This document shows, in pieces, positions 1-8,391 of a stretch of DNA of 64,000 nt. The DNA is from Halomonas zincidurans B6 (GTDB taxonomy: Bacteria; Pseudomonadota; Gammaproteobacteria; Pseudomonadales; Halomonadaceae): the NCBI RefSeq assembly GCF_000731955.1, contig NZ_JNCK01000001.1, positions 1,364,001 through 1,428,000 of the forward strand. The letters run 5' to 3'. Under the pieces are notes generated by a model. It was not told the origin of the DNA. It was given only the letters and a program-made list of their open reading frames with translations, and did no database searches. Within the stretch, counting starts at the first letter, position 1; every line of letters begins with the position of its first letter. Made by a program: the position numbers and the translations under genes.

Positions 1-347
1 CACAGCGCGAGACGTTGTTGTCGCTGGCGCCGCGTTCGGTGACCTCGCCGATCGCCATGGGAATCGCTGAGCAGGTGGGCGGTATTCCGTCATTGGCGGC
101 GGGGCTGGTGCTGCTGACCGGTTCGATCGGCTGCGTGCTGGGGCCATGGTTATTGCGCTGGCTGAAGATCGAGGATCCCAGCGTGCGCGGCTTCACCATG
201 GGATTGGCGGCCCATGGCTTCGGCACGGCGCAGAGCTTCGCTTCTTTCGGCGCGATGGCCGGCGCCTTCGCCGGATTGGCGATGGGGCTGACGGGAATGC
301 TCACCGCCTTTCTGCTGCCGTTGATCGTCAGCCTGTTGGGGCTTTGA
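1..347 (+). CDS. LrgB/CidB-family membrane protein, C-terminal part
   Basis: The gene runs in from before the window; the frame is open from base 3 and stops at 345-347. The visible 114 or so residues carry the family hallmark SVTSPIAMGIAEQVGG, followed by hydrophobic stretches, a GFTMGLAAHGFGTAQ motif and a very hydrophobic C-terminus. LrgB-type proteins are inner-membrane partners of LrgA/CidA, linked to holin-like control of murein hydrolases or to small-metabolite export. An lrgA-like gene would be expected just upstream, outside the window. Family assignment is firm; the substrate or function is not known from sequence. Confidence 0.85.
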   Translation, partial: QRETLLSLAPRSVTSPIAMGIAEQVGGIPSLAAGLVLLTGSIGCVLGPWLLRWLKIEDPSVRGFTMGLAAHGFGTAQSFASFGAMAGAFAGLAMGLTGMLTAFLLPLIVSLLGL

Positions 348-361
348 ATGGCGTTGCCTGA

Positions 362-604
362 TCAGCTGTCTGACGCTCCACTCCAGTAAGCAGGCAAGTC
401 AAGTAATGTGCCGCCCAAGAGAACAAGCCATAGCCGCAGTCGATAGGCAGCCATCGTTATCAGGTGTTGCGCGTCGCAACCGTCTCGGGCTACCTTGATG
501 CGATACTCTGACTCGCCGAGTACATGTACAGATAGTCTTGTATAGATAGTCTTGTATAGATAGTCGGCGGTCTGGTGCTCGTCCTCGACTACCAGAATAG
601 GCAC
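362..604 (-). pseudogene. Relic of an OmpR/CusR-type response regulator receiver domain
   Basis: Read leftward from a GTG at 604, the frame gives PILVVEDEHQTADYL, the classic start of a heavy-metal or HprR-type receiver domain. A 17-residue stretch built on a 14-bp tandem repeat follows, then YRIKVARDGCDAQHL, the next conserved block. After that similarity fades and the frame stops; the phosphorylated-Asp region, the rest of the receiver and the DNA-binding domain are missing. It lies divergent from msrPQ, which is where E. coli keeps hprR (yedW), the regulator of msrPQ. It is therefore probably the remains of that regulator. The overlapping longer frame starting at 817 is not a real gene start. 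Confidence 0.7.
530..566. repeat. 14-bp tandem repeat inside the response-regulator relic
   Basis: Two full copies of AGATAGTCTTGTAT (530-543, 544-557) and a partial third (AGATAGTC) lie side by side. They sit where the receiver relic has about eight to nine residues more than the family, so the array is probably an insertion or duplication that shifted or lengthened the gene. The sequence TAGATAGTC also occurs at the end of the tandem array before thrS. Confidence 0.8.
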
Positions 605-755
605 ATCGTCCTGCGCGGAATCGAGACAGGATAGCCGGCCATGCCCCTTCTGCCCATTATGACGCTGTAATCCTGCCGTCAGCTGTTTGACGAAGTCTTT
701 GTGCCACAATGTTGGAACGCGTCGCGTCAAAGTCTGCCCCCAGTGGAGGCATCCT

Positions 756-1772
756 ATGTTGATCAAAATCGCCAAACCCAGCGATCTGTGCGAATCCGCA
801 GTGACACCGGAATCCACCTACCTCTCCCGCCGCCGCTTCATGGGCGGCATGGCGGGCCTGGGGGCGGGGCTGGCCCTGTCCGGCCGGGTCAGGGCCAGCA
901 CCGACTACTCGGACGTTCCCGACGGTGATGCACCGGCATGGCTGCAGGAAAAGCTTGATGCCTCCCGCCAGCGAGTCATCGTGCCAGACGACCCCGAGCG
1001 GGACGAGATTGCCCCTTTCGACGACGCCAGCGGCTACAACAATTTCTATGAGTTCGGCTCCAGCAAGTCAGACCCTGCTCGCTACGCAGGCAACCTGGAC
1101 ACTCAGCCGTGGAGCGTAGTGGTCGACGGTGAGGTTAATAACGGCGGCCGCCTGGCCCTGGAGGACATCGCCAGCCCGCCCCGGTTCGAGGAGCGCATCT
1201 ACCGGCTGCGCTGTGTCGAGGCGTGGTCGATGGTGATCCCCTGGCTGGGCATACCGCTCGCCGCGGTAATCAAGCGCGCAGACCCCACCAGCAAAGCCCG
1301 CTATGTCCGCTTCGAAACGCTGGTCGACCCCGAGCAGATGCGGGGCCAGCGTTCCTCGTTCTCGCTGATCGACTGGCCCTACGTGGAGGGGCTGCGGCTG
1401 GATGAGGCCATGCACCCGCTGACGATACTCGCTCTGGGCATGTACGGCCGCGAACTGCCCAACCAGAATGGCGCGCCACTGCGGCTAGTGGTGCCATGGA
1501 AGTACGGCTTCAAGAGCATCAAGTCGATCGTGCGTATCTCGCTGGTTGAAGAGCAACCTGTCAATTCCTGGCAGCGAATCGCTCCGGAAGAGTATGGCTT
1601 CTATGCCAACGTCAACCCGCGGGTCGACCACCCGCGCTGGAGCCAGGCCACCGAGAGGCGCCTGCCCAATAGCCTGTTCAGCCCCAACACCATCGATACC
1701 CTGATGTTCAACGGCTACGCCGATGAAGTGGCCGAGCTGTATGCGGGCTTGGATCTACGGAAGAACTTCTGA
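756..1772 (+). CDS. msrP: Protein-methionine-sulfoxide reductase catalytic subunit MsrP
   Basis: Periplasmic molybdopterin enzyme that reduces methionine sulfoxide in oxidised envelope proteins, fed electrons by MsrQ. The 338-residue product matches the family length. A twin-arginine signal is visible (SRRRFMGG at about residues 24-31, then a hydrophobic stretch). The molybdenum-ligand cysteine lies in RLRCVEAWSM near residue 152. I chose ATG 756 because TGGAGG sits six bases upstream and the Tat signal lies at the right distance; the frame is open further upstream but without a ribosome site. The stop overlaps the msrQ start by one base, so the two are translationally coupled. Confidence 0.95.
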   Translation: MLIKIAKPSDLCESAVTPESTYLSRRRFMGGMAGLGAGLALSGRVRASTDYSDVPDGDAPAWLQEKLDASRQRVIVPDDPERDEIAPFDDASGYNNFYEFGSSKSDPARYAGNLDTQPWSVVVDGEVNNGGRLALEDIASPPRFEERIYRLRCVEAWSMVIPWLGIPLAAVIKRADPTSKARYVRFETLVDPEQMRGQRSSFSLIDWPYVEGLRLDEAMHPLTILALGMYGRELPNQNGAPLRLVVPWKYGFKSIKSIVRISLVEEQPVNSWQRIAPEEYGFYANVNPRVDHPRWSQATERRLPNSLFSPNTIDTLMFNGYADEVAELYAGLDLRKNF

Positions 1773-2419
1773 TGGCAACGCAGCGAAAATGGCGACTCTG
1801 GCGCAGTGGTGTGTTCCTGGCGGCGCTGGCGCCCCTTGTGCTATGGGGATGGCAGGTGGCCAACAACGCTGCCGGCCCCGAGCCGGGGCGCTATCTGCTG
1901 CTGAATATCGGCCAGGGTGCGCTGTGGATGCTGCTGCTGACCCTGAGCCTGACGCCACTCACCAAGCTTACCCGCTGGAAAGGCTTTGCGCTGATCCGGC
2001 GGCAACTTGGCCTCTGGACGCTAGCCTACGCTTTCCTGCACATGCTCAGCTATGTCCTGTTCATTCTGGCGCTCGACTGGGCAATGTTGGGTAGCGAATT
2101 GGTAAAACGCCCCTACATCATCGTCGGCATGCTGGCATTGATAGGCCTTGGCGCGCTTGGCCTCACTTCCAACCGCTGGTCGATGCGCCGATTGGGCAAG
2201 CGTTGGAAGACACTACACAGGTTGGCCTACCCCATCCTGGGGCTGGTACTGCTGCACTTCCTCTGGGTGGTGCGCGCCGACCTCGGGCAGTGGACAATGT
2301 ATGCCATGGTATCTGCCCTGGTCATGGCGACTCGCTTGCCACCGGTGGCCCGAATGCTTCCCAAGTTACGTCAGCGACTCGCTAGTGCGTGGTTTTCCTC
2401 GATAACCAGACCGCTATAA
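1772..2419 (+). CDS. msrQ: MsrQ haem-binding membrane subunit
   Basis: Inner-membrane b-type haem protein that passes electrons from the quinone pool or flavin reductase to MsrP. The 215-residue protein has about six membrane segments and the ferric-reductase-like layout, with histidines in FLHMLSYV and LHRLAYPILGLVLLHFLW as likely haem ligands. The start codon shares a base with the msrP stop. No terminator is obvious before the convergent symporter gene that ends at 2465. Confidence 0.93.
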   Translation: MATQRKWRLWRSGVFLAALAPLVLWGWQVANNAAGPEPGRYLLLNIGQGALWMLLLTLSLTPLTKLTRWKGFALIRRQLGLWTLAYAFLHMLSYVLFILALDWAMLGSELVKRPYIIVGMLALIGLGALGLTSNRWSMRRLGKRWKTLHRLAYPILGLVLLHFLWVVRADLGQWTMYAMVSALVMATRLPPVARMLPKLRQRLASAWFSSITRPL

Positions 2420-2464
2420 GCATTTCATCGAGCAGCGTGTGGCGAGCTCGGCGGCTCTTGAGGC

Positions 2465-3928
2465 TCACCAGAAGGTGTTGACCACGAAGTAAGCCACCAG
2501 CGTAACGACGACCGTGCCGGCGATATTGAGGGCGAAGCCGGCGCGAATCATCGACTGGATCTTCATGTGACCGGTGGCGAACACGATGGCGTTGGGGGGC
2601 GTAGCCACGGGCATCATGAATGCGCAACTGGCGGCGATGGCCGCCGGCACCGTGATCAATAACGGCGAGACGTCCAGCGACATCGCCAGAGCCCCGAGCA
2701 GTGGCAGGAAAGCCGCTGCCGTGGCGGTGTTGGAGGTCACTTCGGTGAGGAAGATGATGATCAGGACCACCATGGCGACCAGCCCGATCAATGGCAGTAC
2801 GTCGAACATCGACAACTGATTGGCGATCCACTCGGCGAGCCCGGAACTCTTGATTACCCCGGCCAGTGCCAAGCCGCCGCCGAACAGCAGCAGCACGCCC
2901 CAGGGCAGCTCCTTGGCCTGATCCCAGTCGAGCAACTTCACCCCGCGCTGGGTGCCGCTCGGCAGCAGGAACAACAGCAGGCCGGCGGCGATGGCGATGG
3001 TGGTGTCGGAGACCCAGTCCAGCCCCATATTGTTGATCAACGGGCGGGCGATCCAGGCCAGCGCAGCCAGCAGGAAGATCACCCCGACACGTCGCTCGGC
3101 GGAAGAGAACCCGCCGAGTTCGTCGAGCTGCTGCGCGACCAGATTCTTGCTGTCTTCGCCGGCATCCAGCGCGAAGCCGCCGCGGGTCAGCCATAACCAG
3201 GCGATTATCAGCATGATGATGCTCACCGGCAGCCCGACGACCATCCACTGGGCGAAGCCGATGTCGATGTTGCGATCGTTGGAAAGATAGGCTGCCAGCA
3301 GGGCATTGGGCGGCGTGCCGATCAAGGTGGCGATGCCGCCGATGCTTGCCGCGTAGGCGATCGCCAGCAGCAGCGCCGTGGCGTAGCGGTTGAGCTCCTG
3401 TGGGTCCCTGTCGCCGAGCAGACTGATCACCGACATGCCGATCGGCAGCATCATGATGCTGGTCGCGGTATTCGAGACCCACATGCTCAGAAAGCCGGTG
3501 GCGAGCATGAAGCCGGCGATCTGACGGCGCGGCTGATAGCCGACGTACTTCAGCACGTTGAGGGCGATGCGCCGATGCAACTCCCAGCGCTGCATGCCCA
3601 GCCCGATCAGAAAGCCGCCGAGGAACAGGAAGATGATCGGGTTGGCATAACTCGCTGCCGTGGGCTTGAGGTCGCCGATGCCCAGCGCCGGCACCAGGAC
3701 GAGTGGTAACAGTGCCGTGGCAGGTATCGGTATCGCCTCGGTCGACCACCAGGTCGCCATAAGCAGTGCCAGGCCGGCGCAGTACCAGGCGGTGACCGGC
3801 ATTTCGCCGGGAGCCGGCACGATTAGCACCAGCGCAAGCCAGAAAAAGCCTAGCCAGAGTCCGATGCGCGACGCGACGCTAGACGGCCGGGAGTGGGCCT
3901 CACGGGGGGCTTCGGTATCATCTGGCAC
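2465..3928 (-). CDS. SLC13/DASS-family sodium:anion (dicarboxylate) symporter
   Basis: A 487-residue polytopic membrane protein of the DASS family, which imports di- or tricarboxylates with sodium. Both substrate-site signatures are present: SNTATSIMMLPIG with TPPNALLAAYL in the first half, and TSNTATAAAFLPLLGAL with ATPPNAIVFATGHM in the second half. About a dozen hydrophobic segments are visible. The N-terminal 25 residues are hydrophilic. The likely start is ATG at 3928, with a purine-rich CAAGGAGG upstream. The exact substrate (succinate, malate, citrate or sulfate) cannot be read from the sequence. Confidence 0.9.
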   Translation of the reverse strand: MPDDTEAPREAHSRPSSVASRIGLWLGFFWLALVLIVPAPGEMPVTAWYCAGLALLMATWWSTEAIPIPATALLPLVLVPALGIGDLKPTAASYANPIIFLFLGGFLIGLGMQRWELHRRIALNVLKYVGYQPRRQIAGFMLATGFLSMWVSNTATSIMMLPIGMSVISLLGDRDPQELNRYATALLLAIAYAASIGGIATLIGTPPNALLAAYLSNDRNIDIGFAQWMVVGLPVSIIMLIIAWLWLTRGGFALDAGEDSKNLVAQQLDELGGFSSAERRVGVIFLLAALAWIARPLINNMGLDWVSDTTIAIAAGLLLFLLPSGTQRGVKLLDWDQAKELPWGVLLLFGGGLALAGVIKSSGLAEWIANQLSMFDVLPLIGLVAMVVLIIIFLTEVTSNTATAAAFLPLLGALAMSLDVSPLLITVPAAIAASCAFMMPVATPPNAIVFATGHMKIQSMIRAGFALNIAGTVVVTLVAYFVVNTFW

Positions 3929-4107
3929 GTGATGCCTCCTTGGCGTTTTGTTGATAGCCCTTGCTGCAGGCTAGCCTGCTCCGCGCGTGAGCGACAGGTG
4001 GGCGGGGGCGCATTATACAGTGCGAGGCCGATTCGTCAGTAGCTGTTGGGTCGATCCGTGGCGCCACGTATACTGCGCGCAACGATGAGCGGGCCGGTGA
4101 GGCATGG

Positions 4108-4575
4108 ATGAATCAATCGATAGGCTGGGTGCTGCTCGGAATCGCGATTATCGCGATCCTGGGGCTTGTCGGATACGCGTGGCGGCTCTGGCAGGAGGTG
4201 CGCCGGCGGGAGCGGTTCCGTGCCGAGGAAGTGCGGCGTGCCAATGAAAATTGCCTGGAAAGCCTCGCTATCATTGCGCGGGCGATGAAGGCCGAGCAGG
4301 TCGACCTGACCGAGGGCAGCCTGCGTTGCAAGGTGCTGCTCGAGATTATCGATCCCCGCCTGCTCGAGCGTGAATCGCTGCGCGTGCTCGATGAAGTGCA
4401 TCGGCGCACTGCGCACCTGCATACGCATACCGCCCGTCAGGCGTTGTCGCCACGCGAGCGCATGGGCGAAGATCGCGAGCGCCTGGCGCTGGAGGGCGAG
4501 TTGCGGCAACGTATCCTAGCCGCCGCCGGTGCGGTCGACGACTTCGTTCGGGGCTGGCCGGCCAGCCTGCACTGA
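4108..4575 (+). CDS. DUF2489-family single-span membrane protein
   Basis: A 155-residue protein with one N-terminal membrane helix (about residues 6-26), then a basic, helical soluble domain rich in Arg, Glu and Leu. The pattern EEVRRANENCLESLAIIARAM followed by LRCKVLLEIIDP fits the DUF2489 family. No catalytic motif is visible and the function is unknown. It stands alone between the symporter and a broken M20 gene. The start is ATG 4108. Confidence 0.75.
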   Translation: MNQSIGWVLLGIAIIAILGLVGYAWRLWQEVRRRERFRAEEVRRANENCLESLAIIARAMKAEQVDLTEGSLRCKVLLEIIDPRLLERESLRVLDEVHRRTAHLHTHTARQALSPRERMGEDRERLALEGELRQRILAAAGAVDDFVRGWPASLH

Positions 4576-4613
4576 ATCCGACGTCTTCTAATGCGAACGA
4601 TGGAGCCATCGTG

Positions 4614-4940
4614 ATGCCCTTGTCCTTGCTCGCCACGCCGCTCGCCGATTTGCGTCACGCGCTGCATGCCTCGCCCGAGCTTTCCGGCGACGAGTCCCGA
4701 ACGGCGGATCAAGTGGCCGACTGGCTCATTCAGGCGGATGCCGCTGGCGACGTTGCCCGCGGCGCATCGCTGGTCCGAGGACTTCGGAGCGTTGAGTGGC
4801 TGTTGCGAAGGGGCGATGTTCACGCTGGGAAGTGGTGAAGACTGCCTAGGTTGCATCATCCGACATTTGATTTTCCCGACGCCTTGCTCGATCGAGCGGC
4901 CACCATTTTTTGCGGATTGGCCGACTATCATCTTGCATGA
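4614..4940 (+). pseudogene. M20-family amidohydrolase collapsed by internal deletion plus frameshift
   Basis: The first 40 or so codons read LADLRHALHASPELSGDESRT, the start of M20 amidohydrolases (N-acyl-amino-acid or hippurate hydrolase type). From about 4738 another frame gives HRWSEDFGALSGCCEGAMF and LGSGED, the family's C-terminal catalytic block. From about 4846 a third frame gives LHHPTFDFPDALLDRAA and ends at TGA 4938-4940. So both ends of one gene survive while some 270 central residues are gone and the joint is out of frame. The last shift would be repaired by one extra C at 4845-4846. The product cannot be functional. Confidence 0.8.
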
Positions 4941-5225
4941 TCGATGCGGCCGGGTATCCTTGTATAAACTTCGTACAGGTGAAGAATTTGCACGATTTCG
5001 CGCAATCCTTCACGATGCATGCTGATCGAAGTAAAGAATGCGTCATCCCGGGCAAGCCGAGATGGCAGCATGAGAGCACTGGCCGAAATGGCGCATTTGT
5101 GCTTTCTTTTTTGAAGACGGGATAGGTGCAAAAACGTCCTGGCCGAGCTTATTGGGTTCCGACTGGTTTGGGCCCACCGAGTAACGACACGTTACGACGA
5201 GCGCTGTGTAAAGAAGGAGTCTTAC
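4941..5225. other. Intergenic stretch before the OmpA-family gene
   Basis: Between the collapsed hydrolase and the OmpA-family gene no convincing frame or RNA gene is seen. It should hold the ompA-type promoter and leader; the segment is locally AT-richer (for example TTGTATAAAC near 4960 and AAGAATTTGCACG near 4982), but I cannot assign promoter boxes with confidence. A good ribosome site, AAGGAG, lies at about 5213-5218 before ATG 5226. Confidence 0.4.
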
Positions 5226-6107
5226 ATGAAGATATCAACGACTGGTTTGCTAGTTGGGTTCGCGTTAGTGCTAGCAAGTTGGACCATCTCTAGTCCCGCC
5301 TACTCTTCCTCCGATACCCGGCAGGACGCCTGGTATCAATCGCCTTTCGTCTGCGGCCTGGCCGGCGGTCTGATCGGTGGTGGCATCGGCTACGCCTCGA
5401 GCAGCGATGCCGACGAGAACGATGGTGCAGCCATAGGCGGCGTCACCGGTGCCACCGCCGGGGCTCTGCTGTGCGCCGATTATGGCAGCAATGTCGTCGA
5501 CAGCGATGGCGATGGGGTTCCGGACGATCGCGATCAGTGCCCCAATACGCCGGCCGGCGTTGCCGTCAATGCCGACGGTTGCCCGCTAGACACCGATGGT
5601 GACGGCGTACCCGATTACAAGGACGAGTGCCCGGGAACCCCGGCAGGTGTGGAAGTGAACGCCTCCGGCTGCCCGCTCGATTCCGACGGTGACGGCGTGC
5701 CCGACTACATGGATCAGTGCCCCGACACCCCGGCAGGTGCCGATGTCAACGCGCTGGGCTGTGAAGCCGATATCGTGCTGCGAGATGTCAACTTCGAGTT
5801 CGATTCGGCCACTTTGACCTCTCAGGCTGAAATGATTCTCGACGATGTCGCTAGCAAGCTTGCCGCCAACGAGAATGTCCGTGTTCGCCTCGAGGGGTAT
5901 ACCGATTCCATCGGTAGTGAAGCGTACAACAAGGATCTGTCTCAGCGTCGTGCCCAGTCGGTCAAGGATTACCTGATCTCGCAGGGCATTTCCGCGAACC
6001 GCATGCGGGCCATCGGTTACGGCGAAGAGCAGCCGATCGCGACCAACGAGACCGCAGCCGGCCGTGCACAGAACCGTCGTGTCGAGCTGGGTGAATGGAC
6101 TCAGTGA
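5226..6107 (+). CDS. OmpA-family outer-membrane protein with thrombospondin-type-3 repeats
   Basis: A 293-residue envelope protein. Residues 1-28 form a secretion signal. A glycine-rich segment (about 40-90) resembles a glycine-zipper. Then come three acidic repeats, each DxDGDGVPD plus a CPxTPAG block, which are calcium-binding-type TSP3 units. The C-terminal OmpA domain (about 180-293) has the peptidoglycan-binding pattern FEFDSATL, GYTDSIG and NKDLSQRRAQSV, ending in AQNRRVEL. It probably ties the outer membrane to the cell wall. There is no beta-barrel of OmpA length, so this is the linker type rather than a porin. A strong terminator follows. Confidence 0.9.
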   Translation: MKISTTGLLVGFALVLASWTISSPAYSSSDTRQDAWYQSPFVCGLAGGLIGGGIGYASSSDADENDGAAIGGVTGATAGALLCADYGSNVVDSDGDGVPDDRDQCPNTPAGVAVNADGCPLDTDGDGVPDYKDECPGTPAGVEVNASGCPLDSDGDGVPDYMDQCPDTPAGADVNALGCEADIVLRDVNFEFDSATLTSQAEMILDDVASKLAANENVRVRLEGYTDSIGSEAYNKDLSQRRAQSVKDYLISQGISANRMRAIGYGEEQPIATNETAAGRAQNRRVELGEWTQ

Positions 6108-6152
6108 CGCTGACGCCATGAGGCCAGGTAGCGTTTAGCTGGCTGAATGCAG

Positions 6153-6182
6153 GAAGGGGCGCCTTGGCGCCCCTTCTTCGTG
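6153..6182 (+). terminator. Hairpin terminator after the OmpA-family gene
   Basis: GAAGGGGCGCC and GGCGCCCCTTC pair perfectly around a two-base centre (6153-6176), followed by TTCG and a T-rich tail. It lies 46 bases after the stop codon, as expected for a factor-independent terminator, though the T-run is short. Confidence 0.75.
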
Positions 6183-6315
6183 TGTGGCTGGCCTTGCGCA
6201 ACGGCCTGGAAGTGGACTCGAGTCGGGGCCGCCTGCTAATGTAACGCCGCGCATCCATTCGCCGGCCGGCTCTCATGGCCTGGTACGCTGGTGCTGAGCG
6301 CGATTGCCAGGCGAC

Positions 6316-6383
6316 GTGCATAGAAGAGATACATAGCGAAGTGCATAGAAGAGATACATAGGAAGTGCATAGTAGATAGTCAG
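6316..6383. repeat. Tandem 24-25-bp repeat in the thrS leader
   Basis: Two near-identical units starting GTGCATAGAAGAGATACATAG (6316-6340 and 6341-6364) are followed by a shortened third unit beginning GTGCATAGTAGATAGTCAG at 6365. They end about 75 bases before the thrS start, so they fall in its promoter or leader. The rest of the 6108-6455 gap holds the ompA terminator and no other visible gene. Confidence 0.85.
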
Positions 6384-6455
6384 TCTCGCCATACACCGTT
6401 TTTTTGCGACATGTGATCCCTGGTATGGATCACCACTGCGCTTTAGGATTCCTGA

Positions 6456-8351
6456 ATGCCCATCGTGACCCTTCCCGACGGCAGCCAACGCCGTTACGAC
6501 GCCCCGTTGAGTATCATGCAAGTCGCCGAGTCGATCGGCCCGGGCCTGGCCAAGGCCTGCGTTGCCGGCAAGATCAATGGTCGGCTGGTCGATGCCGCCG
6601 ATCTCGTCGAAGACGATGCCGAGGTGGCGATCATCACCGCCCGTGATCCCGAAGGGCTCGAGATCATTCGCCACTCCTGCGCCCATTTGATCGGCCATGC
6701 CGTCAAGCAGCTTTATCCCGATGCCAAGATGGCTATCGGACCGGTGATCGAGGACGGCTTTTACTACGACATCGATTTCGGCCGCTCGGCGACCCCCGAG
6801 GATCTCGAGGCCATCGAGCAGCGCATGAAGCAGCTGATCGACAAGGGCTACGATGTCGTGCGCGAATACGTCGATCGCGATCAGGCGATGCTGACCTTCC
6901 TGCATCGCGACGAACCCTACAAGCAGGAAATCGTGCGCGAGATTCCCGAAGGCGAGACGATCCGTCTCTACCATCATGAGGAATACACGGACATGTGCCG
7001 TGGGCCTCATGTGCCCAACACCCGGCATCTCAAGGCCTTCAAGCTGACCAAGCTGGCCGGCGCCTACTGGCGGGGCGATGCCGAGAAGCCGATGCTGACG
7101 CGCATCTACGGCACGGCCTGGGACGACAGGAAACAGCTCAAAGCCTACCTCAAGCGCCTCGAGGAGGCCGAAAAGCGCGATCATCGCAAGCTGGCTCGCA
7201 AGCTCGACTTCTTCCATATGCAGGAAGAGGCGCCGGGCATGGTGTTCTGGCATCCGCGCGGCTGGACCCTGTGGCAGACGGTCGAACAGTACATGCGCAA
7301 CGTCTACAAGGAGGGCGGCTATCAGGAGATCCGCTGCCCCCAGATCATGGACGTCTCGTTGTGGAAGAAATCCGGCCACTGGGACAACTACGCCGAGAAC
7401 ATGTTCTTCACCGAGTCGGAAAAACGCGAGTACGCGCTCAAGCCGATGAACTGCCCGGGCCACGTGCAGGTCTTCAATTCGGGGCTGCGCAGCTATCGCG
7501 AACTGCCGGTGCGTTACGGCGAGTTCGGCGGTTGTCACCGTAACGAGCCTTCGGGCGCGCTGCACGGCATCATGCGGGTACGGGCCTTCACCCAGGACGA
7601 TGGCCACGTGTTCTGTACCGAGGCGCAGATCGAGTCCGAAGTCACCGCCTTTCATCGTCAGGCGCTCAAGGTCTATCGCGATTTCGGTTTCGAGGATATC
7701 GCCGTCAAGATCGCCCTGCGCCCCGAAAAGCGTCTGGGTGGCGATGACGTCTGGGAGCGTGCCGAAGCCGCGCTGCGAGGCGCGCTCTCCGCCTGTGACG
7801 TAAAATGGGAGGAGCTGCCGGGCGAAGGGGCCTTCTACGGGCCCAAGATCGAATATCACATGAAGGACTGCCTGGGGCGCGAGTGGCAGGTGGGCACCAT
7901 GCAGGTCGATTTCATGATGCCGACACGCCTGGGTGCGCAGTACGTGACCGAAGCCGGCGATCGTCAGCCGCCGGTCATGCTCCACCGTGCCATCGTCGGT
8001 TCCATGGAGCGCTTTATCGGTATCCTCATCGAGCACTACGCCGGAGCGATGCCATTGTGGCTGGCGCCTCATCAGGCGGTGGTGCTGAACATCACCGATG
8101 CGCAGCGCGACTATGTCGGAAAAATCGAAAAACGCCTGCAAAATACCGGGCTGCGCGTCAAGTCGGACTTGAGGAACGAGAAGATCGGCTTTAAAATCCG
8201 CGAGCATACGTTGCAGAAGGTCCCCTATCTCCTTGTGGTTGGAGATAAGGAAGTCGAGACCGACTCGGTGGCCGTGCGCACGCGCAGCGGCGATGACCTG
8301 GGCGGCATGACGGTGGATGCCTTCATCGAGCGGGTGCAGGCCGAGCGGTAA
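6456..8351 (+). CDS. thrS: Threonyl-tRNA synthetase
   Basis: Charges tRNA-Thr with threonine in the cytoplasm. The 631-residue protein has the TGS domain (MPIVTLPDGSQ onward, residues 1-60), the editing domain with HSCAHLIGHAVKQL, and the class II core with NCPGHVQVF, RYGEFGGCHRNEPSGAL and the C-terminal motif 3 region, then the anticodon-binding domain ending in VRTRSGDDLGG. It is slightly shorter than the E. coli enzyme (642). ATG 6456 matches the conserved N-terminus; GGAT lies just upstream. It heads the thrS-infC-rpmI-rplT-pheST-ihfA cluster. Confidence 0.97.
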   Translation: MPIVTLPDGSQRRYDAPLSIMQVAESIGPGLAKACVAGKINGRLVDAADLVEDDAEVAIITARDPEGLEIIRHSCAHLIGHAVKQLYPDAKMAIGPVIEDGFYYDIDFGRSATPEDLEAIEQRMKQLIDKGYDVVREYVDRDQAMLTFLHRDEPYKQEIVREIPEGETIRLYHHEEYTDMCRGPHVPNTRHLKAFKLTKLAGAYWRGDAEKPMLTRIYGTAWDDRKQLKAYLKRLEEAEKRDHRKLARKLDFFHMQEEAPGMVFWHPRGWTLWQTVEQYMRNVYKEGGYQEIRCPQIMDVSLWKKSGHWDNYAENMFFTESEKREYALKPMNCPGHVQVFNSGLRSYRELPVRYGEFGGCHRNEPSGALHGIMRVRAFTQDDGHVFCTEAQIESEVTAFHRQALKVYRDFGFEDIAVKIALRPEKRLGGDDVWERAEAALRGALSACDVKWEELPGEGAFYGPKIEYHMKDCLGREWQVGTMQVDFMMPTRLGAQYVTEAGDRQPPVMLHRAIVGSMERFIGILIEHYAGAMPLWLAPHQAVVLNITDAQRDYVGKIEKRLQNTGLRVKSDLRNEKIGFKIREHTLQKVPYLLVVGDKEVETDSVAVRTRSGDDLGGMTVDAFIERVQAER

Positions 8352-8376
8352 CAGCGACATCTTCCAAGGCAAAAGT

Positions 8377-8391
8377 GGAGACGGAACCATC
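8377..8391 (+). promoter_or_regulatory. Ribosome site and rare ATC start of infC
   Basis: GGAG at 8377-8380, eight bases from ATC 8389-8391, is in frame with IF-3. No in-frame ATG, GTG or TTG exists between this site and the ATG at 8437. A non-canonical start is the known basis for IF-3 self-regulation in enterobacteria; here it is inferred by analogy. Confidence 0.7.

Noticed and set aside
362..817. A 151-residue minus-strand frame starting at 817
   Set aside because: Its first 60 residues overlap the msrP start antisense and look like nothing known; only the part after 604 has meaning, as the regulator relic.
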